Shown here one piece after another: positions 23,882-32,600 of a stretch of DNA of 64,000 nt. Under the pieces are notes generated by a model. That model saw only the letters and a program-made list of their open reading frames with translations, made no database searches and was not told where the DNA came from. The number at the start of each line of letters is the position of its first letter. The first letter of the stretch is position 1. The DNA is from Bacteroidales bacterium (lineage in GTDB: Bacteria; Bacteroidota; Bacteroidia; Bacteroidales; Muribaculaceae): assembly GCA_015060975.1 (NCBI GenBank), contig SUXI01000001.1, positions 1 through 64,000 on the forward strand, given 5' to 3'. The translations under genes were made by a program, and so were the position numbers.

Positions 23882-25636
23882 ATGAAACCAAAATTTTTAC
23901 TTTATCCAACCTTAGCAATAACGCTAAGTGGAGCAACTTTTGTAGGTTGTGTTGATAATGACTACGACCTTACGAATATCGATGGGACAACACAAATGCA
24001 AGTAAAAAACCTGATTTTGCCTATTAATATCGACGAAATATCTATGGCAAACATTATTGATCTTGATGAATCAAGCCACATAAAAGTAATCAATGGGGAA
24101 TATGTTTTGATTGATTCCGGCACATATGAATCAGATGAGATCATTGTTCCGGCTATTAATGCAAAAGCCCCTCAAATCGCACCTGTGTATTCTAAAATCA
24201 AATTGATAAACAATAACACTACTTCATCAACAAAGTCACTCCCATCAATCCCATCTCTTCCTTTAATATTTGAGATTGGTGAACAAATGAGTGAATTTTC
24301 TTATCACGAAAGCGGAGTTAGTGAGTTTATCGTTGACGTTGATATGATAATGGCAAATTTTGATATTACCATCGATTTGGTAGTCGAAGGATTGAAAAAC
24401 AATATCAAATCATGGACTATGGAAGACATCAAAATACAACTACCAAAAGGGTTGACCGGAGAACCTAATATGGGTATCTATGACCCTGAAACCGGTATAG
24501 TTTCCATTGGAAGTCAAAAGATAGAGGGTACATCTGCAAAATTTATAATGTCGGTTACTGAAGTTGACCTTGATAAAGCCGGTGCTAAATTTGAGAATCA
24601 CTCATTTATCTTAAATGACAAATTAGGCATTAGTTCGGGTTATGTCACTATAAGAGAAAATGATATTATTTCAATTGCGAATATCCCGACAAGTACCAAC
24701 TTCAACGTTTTGTTTGCGATGGGAGATATTAATGTCGAAGTTTTTGGCGGAGAGATTCAATATTATTTAAGTGGTATTGACATTGCCGATGTTCCCATTA
24801 CTGGTATTCCTGATGTATTAAGCCAAAACCAAACCAATATTTCACTTGTAAACCCTCAGGTTTATATTTGCTTCACCAATCCATTAGGTGTGAATTTTGG
24901 ACTATACGCACAAACCGGATTGACTCTTACCGCCAAAAGACCAAATGAACCCGACCAATCATATTCTATCGACAATGAATATTTTAAATTGGCATGTGCC
25001 GGTTGCCAAGGTTGTCAATTCTGTTTATCTCCAACCGACCCCGGTCAAGGAAATTATTGGGGTAAATTTGTAAATGCCGAACACGTTCCTTTTACTTCTT
25101 TGGCAAATCTCCTTTCAGGGAATGGCTTACCCAAAACAATAGGTATAAAACTTGACAATCCTTGTATTCCAAAGCAAAAAATCGGAAATTTCCCTCTTGG
25201 CTCCAATTTAGGTCGCGTTTCAGGTTGCTACACAATATTCGCTCCACTTCAACTTAAACAAGGCTCAAAAATCATTTACACCAGCACTGAAGATGGATGG
25301 TATGATGAAGAAATCGCTAAAATCACGATTAGCGACATCAACGTGGATATGTTAATTACAAACGACCTTCCTGTTGATATTAATTTAACCGGTTACCCAA
25401 TAGATGTAAATGGTAATAAAATCAACAATGTAACGGTTGAAAGCATAAATGTAAAAACAGGAACCGACGATGAGCCTATAACTCTTAAGATTAAAGGCGA
25501 AATTAAAAATCTCGACGGGATAACATTTACTGCTACTGCAACAACCCCGCAAGATAAATCATTGCGTCCCGAAGAACATATAGTATTGAAAAACGTGAAA
25601 GTTAAAATATCAGGCGTTTATCAAACAGAATTATAA
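23882..25636 (+). CDS. large surface/periplasmic lipoprotein of unknown function
   Basis: A 584-residue predicted lipoprotein: the N-terminal hydrophobic signal ends at G-A-T-F-V-G-C, with Cys at about residue 23 as the lipidation site. The rest is beta-rich, with repeated blocks of the kind seen in bacterial adhesin or fimbrillin-like proteins, and contains a short cysteine cluster C-A-G-C-Q-G-C-Q-F-C near residues 373-382 that could bind a metal or form disulphides. It is followed after 20 nt by a DUF5723-like outer-membrane protein, so the two are co-transcribed. No enzyme motif is seen. Confidence 0.75.
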   Translation: MKPKFLLYPTLAITLSGATFVGCVDNDYDLTNIDGTTQMQVKNLILPINIDEISMANIIDLDESSHIKVINGEYVLIDSGTYESDEIIVPAINAKAPQIAPVYSKIKLINNNTTSSTKSLPSIPSLPLIFEIGEQMSEFSYHESGVSEFIVDVDMIMANFDITIDLVVEGLKNNIKSWTMEDIKIQLPKGLTGEPNMGIYDPETGIVSIGSQKIEGTSAKFIMSVTEVDLDKAGAKFENHSFILNDKLGISSGYVTIRENDIISIANIPTSTNFNVLFAMGDINVEVFGGEIQYYLSGIDIADVPITGIPDVLSQNQTNISLVNPQVYICFTNPLGVNFGLYAQTGLTLTAKRPNEPDQSYSIDNEYFKLACAGCQGCQFCLSPTDPGQGNYWGKFVNAEHVPFTSLANLLSGNGLPKTIGIKLDNPCIPKQKIGNFPLGSNLGRVSGCYTIFAPLQLKQGSKIIYTSTEDGWYDEEIAKITISDINVDMLITNDLPVDINLTGYPIDVNGNKINNVTVESINVKTGTDDEPITLKIKGEIKNLDGITFTATATTPQDKSLRPEEHIVLKNVKVKISGVYQTEL

Positions 25637-25656
25637 ACCAATAATCGCATTATCTT

Positions 25657-27021
25657 ATGAATAAATATATTAAAACAATAGCATTGGCTACAATAGCCAC
25701 ATTGTCACTCACATCTACCGCCCAAAATACCAATTCGGCTTATTTTATGGATGGTTACAATTATCGCTATCAACTCAACCCCGCATTTGGCAATGAAAAA
25801 AACTTCATATCAATTCCGGGAATCGGGAATATCAATGCCGCAATGCATGGAACCATAGGTCTTGATGACGTTCTATACAATATCGATGGCAAAACCACCA
25901 CATTCTTAAATCCGGCTGTTGACGCATCATTTATCAATGATTTAGACGATGTGAGTCGATTGGGGAGCAACATTAATGTTAACGTGCTAAGTATAGGATT
26001 TCATGGGCTTAAGGGTTACAACACTATCAGTGTAAACGTGAAATCTAACTTCAATACCCGCATACCGAAAACATTATTTTCATTATTGAAAGAAAATATT
26101 GAAAACAAGAGTTACGACATCTCCGATTTTAATTCTCATGCCGATGTGTATGGAGAGATTGCGCTCGGACACTCTCACCAAATCAATCAAAAGTGGCGCA
26201 TTGGTGCAACAGTAAAATTCCTTTTGGGAGGTGCGAATGTTGATGCCGATTTTGAGAAAGCGCAACTCACCCTTGGAGAAGACGCTTGGACCGCCGTGAC
26301 AAATGCAAAAGTACAAGCCAGCATCAAAGGTCTTGAATATGAACGTGACATCAATAAAGACACCGGTCATGAATATGTCAATGGAATGGATGTTGACGGA
26401 GCCGGATTAAACGGCTTTGGAATGGCTCTTGATTTGGGTCTTCAATTCAGCCCCAACGATAATTTGTCATTAAGCGCTGCGGTTCTTGACCTTGGATACA
26501 TTAATTGGAACAATAATATGGTAGCATCTACAGGTGGAGAGAAAACATTCACTACCGATAAATATTCTTTCAGTGCCGACGATGACGCAACAAACTCGTT
26601 TGACAATGAGTGGGAATTATTGCAAAACGATTTATCTGCCCTTTACGAACTTGAAGACGAAGGCGACAAAGGCTCTCGCTCAAAAACACTTGGAGCTACC
26701 TTAAATGTAGGAGCCGAATACGCAATACTAGCCTATCGCAAACTAAAATTCGGATTACTCAACTCCACCCGTTTTCAAGGGGATTACACCTGGACCGAAT
26801 TCAGACTATCGGCAAACATCAATCCTCGCAAGGCTTTCTCTGCCGGTGCAAACGTTGCGGTAGGGACCTATGGTTGGTCATTTGGTTGGTTAATGAACAT
26901 AAACACTACCGGCTTCAATATGTTCCTTGGCATGGATCACACAATGGGGAAACTTGCCAAACAAGGTATTCCACTATCATCTAACGCAAGTGTAAATATG
27001 GGTATAACCATTCCATTTTAA
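25657..27021 (+). CDS. DUF5723-like outer-membrane protein
   Basis: A 454-residue protein with a signal peptide (ending S-L-T-S-T-A-Q) and the Y-R-Y-Q-L-N-P-A-F...P-G-I-G-N beginning seen in the DUF5723 family of Bacteroidetes outer-membrane barrels. The C-terminus ends in an amphipathic strand with final F (N-M-G-I-T-I-P-F). Beta-strand periodicity fits a large barrel of the FadL/PorV-like superfamily. It is the second gene after the lipoprotein, which suggests a surface complex. Function unknown. Confidence 0.75.
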   Translation: MNKYIKTIALATIATLSLTSTAQNTNSAYFMDGYNYRYQLNPAFGNEKNFISIPGIGNINAAMHGTIGLDDVLYNIDGKTTTFLNPAVDASFINDLDDVSRLGSNINVNVLSIGFHGLKGYNTISVNVKSNFNTRIPKTLFSLLKENIENKSYDISDFNSHADVYGEIALGHSHQINQKWRIGATVKFLLGGANVDADFEKAQLTLGEDAWTAVTNAKVQASIKGLEYERDINKDTGHEYVNGMDVDGAGLNGFGMALDLGLQFSPNDNLSLSAAVLDLGYINWNNNMVASTGGEKTFTTDKYSFSADDDATNSFDNEWELLQNDLSALYELEDEGDKGSRSKTLGATLNVGAEYAILAYRKLKFGLLNSTRFQGDYTWTEFRLSANINPRKAFSAGANVAVGTYGWSFGWLMNINTTGFNMFLGMDHTMGKLAKQGIPLSSNASVNMGITIPF

Positions 27022-27278
27022 TGATTAATCCCAATAGTCATTTATCGAAAAGTTAAGTTTATATCATTGCAAACATACTATTTCGTCATTTATTCCCCAT
27101 GGTTCATCATAGTTCAGTCAAACATGCTTTGACAGACAATCATTGCACATTAACTTTGCATTAGAAATTAAAACAAACAACAACGCAATAAGAGACAAAT
27201 AATCTTAAAAAGCTTTGCGCTAAAATTAATTTAATAACCGCATCGTTTGGCTTTTACGATGCAAAAACACAAATTATT

Positions 27279-27755
27279 ATGAAAAAGATTTTATCATTTG
27301 CATGCGCTATTTTAATGGGTATTGGCGCAATGAGTGCACAACAAGGTTCAATGGGTGCCGGTATTAACTTAGGTTACGGTTCTGAAATCAAGAGTATGGA
27401 AATTGGTGCTAAATTCCAATATGGAATTACCAACAACATTCGCGGTGAAGTCGCTTGGGACTATTTCCTTGAAAAAGATTATGTATCAATGTGGGATTTG
27501 AACATAACAGGTCACTATCTATTTAACGTTGCCGAAAAAATCAATGTATATCCTTTAGCCGGTTTACATTATGCGAAAGTAAAAGTTGACTTTGGTGAAT
27601 TTGGCTCAGCTTCTGATGGCGAAATCGGGTTCCATCTTGGTGGAGGTGCTGAATATCAAATCACACCAAATATCAAAGCTGACATTGAAGCGAAATATCA
27701 GTTTAGCAGCACCGACCAAGCAGTTATCAGTGTAGGTCTTGTATATCAATTCTAA
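27279..27755 (+). CDS. small outer-membrane beta-barrel protein
   Basis: A 158-residue protein with a clear signal peptide (ends G-A-M-S-A-Q) followed by about eight amphipathic strands with G-A-G/N-L-G-Y-G turns and a C-terminal F (S-V-G-L-V-Y-Q-F), typical of OmpX/OmpA-type eight-stranded barrels. It is a separate unit 257 nt after the previous gene and ends in a very long terminator hairpin. No specific function can be given. Confidence 0.85.
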   Translation: MKKILSFACAILMGIGAMSAQQGSMGAGINLGYGSEIKSMEIGAKFQYGITNNIRGEVAWDYFLEKDYVSMWDLNITGHYLFNVAEKINVYPLAGLHYAKVKVDFGEFGSASDGEIGFHLGGGAEYQITPNIKADIEAKYQFSSTDQAVISVGLVYQF

Positions 27756-27782
27756 TATTAGAAATTATTCATTGTTGTTACC

Positions 27783-27818
27783 AAAGAAGATTTGTCAAAA
27801 TTTTTGACAAATCTTCTT
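27783..27818 (+). terminator. long perfect intrinsic terminator
   Basis: AAAGAAGATTTGTCAAA pairs with TTTGACAAATCTTCTTT over a minimal loop and is followed by T-rich sequence. It closes the small barrel gene's transcript. Confidence 0.9.
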
Positions 27819-27837
27819 TTTCTTTTACTATTTTCAT

Positions 27838-27845
27838 TACTTTTG
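27838..27845 (+). promoter_or_regulatory. -7 element upstream of the pseudouridine synthase gene
   Basis: TACTTTTG matches TAnnTTTG, 48 nt before the start codon and just past the terminator. The -33 region is not clear. Confidence 0.5.
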
Positions 27846-27893
27846 CAAAGGGTAGTTTTATAAATTCCACAAATTAAATATATCAGGTTTATA

Positions 27894-29558
27894 ATGATAA
27901 ATGACTCAAAATTTCATAGATTTGAAGATAATGAAATTAAAGGTATCAAATTACCTGAACTCTTCACCTACCCTTTCCATTATGAACCTCACATATTAAG
28001 CCGAATAGCGGCAAAACACCTTAACGATTATCTTTCTTCACGGCATGACTGGCACGACGAATTAAAGCAAGGGAAAATGATGGGGGTACTTGTTGTGCAA
28101 CATCGCAACACCATTGGTTTTCTTGCCGCATTTTCGGGAATTTTAGCACATAGCAATAATCACTCTTATTTTGTACCTGCGGTTTATGACTTATTATTAC
28201 CCGACGGTTTTTTTATTGCCGAAGAAAAAAACATATCAGCCATAAACCTATTAATTGACAACGAGCTACAAAGCCAACATCGACAAGAAATCATTAACAA
28301 TATCACAATAGCCAAAACTTCAGCGCAAAAAGAAATTGAAAACTATCGCAAGATAATGAAAGCTTCCAAGATTAAACGAGATGAAGCTCGTCTAAACGGA
28401 CTGGAGCAAGCATCACTTATAGCCGAAAGCCAATTTCAAAAAGCCGAACTAAAACGCATTAAAACCCGATGGAAACAATCAATTGAGGAGTTGCAAAAAC
28501 ATATCGACCAAAGCGATATAAAAATAAGTCAATGGAAAGAGGAACGACGAAAACGAAGCGCAACTTTACAAGAACGCATATTTCGTAATTTTGTGATGCT
28601 TAATGCAAAGGGGCAAAAACAAGACCTATGCGAAATATTCGCTTCCACACCTCAAAAATTCCCACCGGCAGGCGCGGGGGAATGCGCAGCCCCCAAATTA
28701 TTGCAATATGCTTATTCTCATGGATACAAACCCATTGTCATGGCTGAATTTTGGGTAGGTGAATCACCAAAAGATGAAATACGCCGACACGGATGTTTCT
28801 ATCCTTCATGCGTTGCAAAGTGCAAACCCATTTTAGAATGGATGCTGCAAGGTGTTGATGTAGAGGCAAATCCGCTTGAATCCACCTCCGGTCACAATAA
28901 TATTGATATCATTTATGAAGACAACTGGATTTTAGCAGTCAATAAGCCGGATGGGATATTATCGGTTCCCGGAAAACTATCGGTTGACTCTCTGCAAGAG
29001 CAGATGGTACGCCTCTTTCCATCATCGACTCCACCTATTATTGTTCATCGACTCGACATGGCAACATCGGGAGTGCTATTATTCGCCAAATCGCAAAACG
29101 TGTACAAACTTCTGCAATCCATGTTTAAAAACCAACAAATAAAAAAACACTATATCGCCATTCTCGATGGAATAACAACTCCTGATAAAGGTATTATCAA
29201 CCTTCCTTTAACTCCAAATATCAATGATCGCCCCCGACAAATGGTCAGTCACACCCATGGCAAATGTGCAATCACACGATATGAAGTAATAAAACGCACT
29301 CAAAACACTACACGCATAAATTTTTATCCTGAAACCGGACGAACACACCAACTTCGAGTTCATGCCTCACATCCGCTTGGACTCAACTCCCCTATATTAG
29401 GCGATAATCTATATGGCAATAACTTTACAGCAACCTCAACCGATTCCGTCACAACCAAAATTCCTTATAAGAGGTTATATCTACATGCTTATTCAATAGA
29501 ATTTATTCATCCTATCACACAACAATACATCTCGATCACCGCCCCCTGTCCATTCTAA
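27894..29558 (+). CDS. RluA-family pseudouridine synthase with long N-terminal domain
   Basis: A 554-residue protein. Residues about 345-550 form an RluA-type catalytic domain with the signature H-R-L-D-M-A-T-S-G (catalytic Asp near 387), which isomerises uridine to pseudouridine in rRNA or tRNA. The first ~335 residues are unusual: a coiled coil at about 135-225 rich in E, K, Q and R, and a segment with C-A-A-P-K-L-L-Q-Y-A and a C-x3-C pair (P-S-C-V-A-K-C) near 305-320. Ordinary RluA enzymes are about 220-330 aa. Similar long forms occur in Bacteroidetes. Target site unknown. Confidence 0.9.
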   Translation: MINDSKFHRFEDNEIKGIKLPELFTYPFHYEPHILSRIAAKHLNDYLSSRHDWHDELKQGKMMGVLVVQHRNTIGFLAAFSGILAHSNNHSYFVPAVYDLLLPDGFFIAEEKNISAINLLIDNELQSQHRQEIINNITIAKTSAQKEIENYRKIMKASKIKRDEARLNGLEQASLIAESQFQKAELKRIKTRWKQSIEELQKHIDQSDIKISQWKEERRKRSATLQERIFRNFVMLNAKGQKQDLCEIFASTPQKFPPAGAGECAAPKLLQYAYSHGYKPIVMAEFWVGESPKDEIRRHGCFYPSCVAKCKPILEWMLQGVDVEANPLESTSGHNNIDIIYEDNWILAVNKPDGILSVPGKLSVDSLQEQMVRLFPSSTPPIIVHRLDMATSGVLLFAKSQNVYKLLQSMFKNQQIKKHYIAILDGITTPDKGIINLPLTPNINDRPRQMVSHTHGKCAITRYEVIKRTQNTTRINFYPETGRTHQLRVHASHPLGLNSPILGDNLYGNNFTATSTDSVTTKIPYKRLYLHAYSIEFIHPITQQYISITAPCPF

Positions 29559-29659
29559 TATCTATAATCAAACTTTATAGAGTAGAACACCTTTAGTGTT
29601 AATTTTTATTAAAAACAAATAACAATCGAATTAAAATCAATACCTTAGTAGATTAATAT

Positions 29660-29681
29660 TACTTTTTAGTAAAATACTAAC
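29660..29681 (+). promoter_or_regulatory. promoter-like TACTTTTT with AAATACTAAC leader motif
   Basis: A near-match -7 element (TACTTTTT, 29660-29667) precedes AAATACTAAC (29672-29681), which ends 16 nt before the amidase start codon. The motif recurs at the same distance upstream of genes at 23882 and 63245 (minus). Confidence 0.45.
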
Positions 29682-29697
29682 AAAACCCTACATATTT

Positions 29698-32600
29698 ATG
29701 AAAAAATTACTTTTATCAGTTACAGCTACGCTTCTTGCATTAGGAGCATCGGCTGCTTTACCCAAAGATGTACGCATCTACATCAATCCGGGTCACGGTT
29801 CATGGGGTGGAGAAGACCGCCACATGGGGACAGTTACTCATGGAGGTCCCACCTATACCGACACTGCCGGATTTTATGAGTCAAACACCAACCTCGAAAA
29901 AGGGTTCGGTATGTTGGAAAAACTCATAGAATATGGAGTGCCCTTTGACCGCACAAAGAATCAAAGCAACTCAAATCCCGCACGCTTGGGTGCCGCTCTC
30001 GATTTGAGCCAAACCAACCTCGTAATGAGCCGCGTTAAAAACGGTCCATACCCACACGATGGCTCTACCTATGGTGCTTATAGCCGTAATTTGAGTGAAA
30101 TCGCGGCCGAATGTGAAAGTTGGAATGCCGATATTATGATATCAATCCACTCAAATGCCGCTACCGAAGGGACAAATACCAACTATCCGCTATTCCTTTA
30201 TCGTGGATACACCAATTCAGAACAAAATGCCGGTAGTAGTGCCGCCGCTAAAGCATGTTGGCCACACTGGTGGAAAAACCAACACATGATGTGGACCAAT
30301 TACTCTGCTACCAATATGAATATTCAAGGTGACTGGACATTCATGTCAAGTTGGGGCACACAAGGTTATGGTATCTTGCGTCATAGTGTCCCCGGATTCT
30401 TGGTAGAAGGTTACTTCCACACCTATCAGCCTGCTCGCCACAAAGCGATGAACTGGGACGCTTGTCGCTGGGAAGGACAAAGATATGCCAAAGGATTTAA
30501 CGACTATTTAGGTTTTGGTAAAACAGATAATTATGGAACAATCTATGGGGTGCTTCGTGATGGCGAACAAACATTCTCTCACACCTACTACACACCAAAT
30601 GCCTCCACCCTTGATAAGTGGAAACCGATTAACAATGCGACCGTTACACTCAAAAACAGCAATGGTGAAGTAGTACAAACCTACAAAACCGATGATGAGT
30701 ATAATGGTGTGTTTGTATTCGACAAAGTTCCTGCTGGCACTTATAGTTTGACATATTCACACCCCGAATACAAAGAATTTTCTCAATCGGTAACAGTTAC
30801 TGCCAACGAGACAACATTCCCCACTCCACTATTTGAGACAGAGCAAATTCCTGCTCGCGGACATTATGCCTACGGGTTGTCATCAACAAATAGTGGTAGC
30901 AACTACACCTTAAAATTTAAATCAACCGGTGATGTTGACAACGCGTCAATCATTTTCACCAACAATTCAACCGGAGCTACCCAATCAATCAAAACCGGCG
31001 CTATCAAAAAAGGTGAAAACACTGTAACTGTTGATTCTAAAACACTCGGCGAGAATGCCACTTTCTCATGGTCGGTAGCGATCAACAACCCCGTGAGCAC
31101 CGGTGTAGAACTTCTTTACTCTGATAATTCTATCGTTTACAACAACGGTTCTGCTAATGCCCGTATTGGTGTTGCAATCGACAAAGACCCCACAAGTGCT
31201 AACTTCGGTACAATCTACACCTTGACTGCAATGGGACAAGGTATGCAAAAATACAATCCCGACTTCAGTAAAAATGGTGGAAAGGTGATTACAGGAATGT
31301 TTGGTAAAGACACCGACGCTTCTACAAGCTCAAACAAATTTTACCGCTCTAATCGCCTTGAAGTAAACAAAGGTAAGGTTTATATTGCCAACTATGCCAA
31401 TAATTACACCGGAATTTGGGAATATGACCCTGTAACTAATTCTACCCCTAAGAACCTTTCGGGCACTACTTACTACGAGCGTGCAGTTGCAATCGTTGGC
31501 GAAGGTTCAAGTCGCAAAGTGTTCACTTCTCACGAAAATAACCTTCAACGATTTGACATTGGCACCGGAACGACATGGACTTCAGGCAGTCCCGCAAAGA
31601 GCTATACTACCGCCGGCATAATGGACAATGGAGATGGCGATGTACTCGTTACCGACAAAGCTGTTTTTGTGTCACAAAACCGTTATGCAGGTAACAATCT
31701 CAGCCAAAACCCCGCATTTGCGGTATTTGACCACGATTTGAATCTCATTTCTAAATCTGATGCCATCAATGCGACTCTAAACGGTTCTGAAAATGGCGGT
31801 ATGGCAATCAGCTCCGATTATAAGACATTTGCCATTGCCGACTCTTATACTAGTTCAGGACGTTCGGGTGTTACTGTTCAAGTTTATGATGTAACATGGA
31901 ATGGAAGCACTCCTACATTTGTTCATAAACAATCAATTCTATTAGACGGAACATATCGTGTTGACCAAATGGAATTTGACTATGCCGATAACCTCTATAT
32001 CGCATCACAACAAAAAGGTCTTCTTGTTTATGCTATCAAAAACCCGGCTCGTCAAACTGTAACTAAAGCAACATCAACAATCCAAGGTCAAGCAATGCCT
32101 GCCGTACCGGGTCGTTATGCATACAACCTCAACATGACCAAACAAAATGAATGTGAATATACTTTAACATTTACTTCAACCGGCGATATTGAATCAGCAT
32201 CAGTTGTTCTCACCCCAACAAATGGAGGAGAAACAAAAACTGTTCAAATCAACGGAGTGAATAAAGGTCAAAATACAGTTACAATCGATGCTACAACTCT
32301 TGAAGGTAACGTTGAATACAATTGGGCAATCGCATTCAACAACCCGGCAAGTCCTTCGGTAGAACTTATTCACAGCGATAACTCTATCATTTACAACAAT
32401 GGCACTAACGATGCCCGCATCGGTGTAGCTATCGACAATGATGAAACAAGCACAAACTTTGGTACAATCTACACTATAACAGCGATGGGACAAGGACTTC
32501 AAAAATTCAATCCCGACCTATCTAAAAATGGTGGCAAATTGATTACCGGAATGTTTGGTAAAGACACCGACGCTTCTACAAGTACCAACAAATTTGTGCG

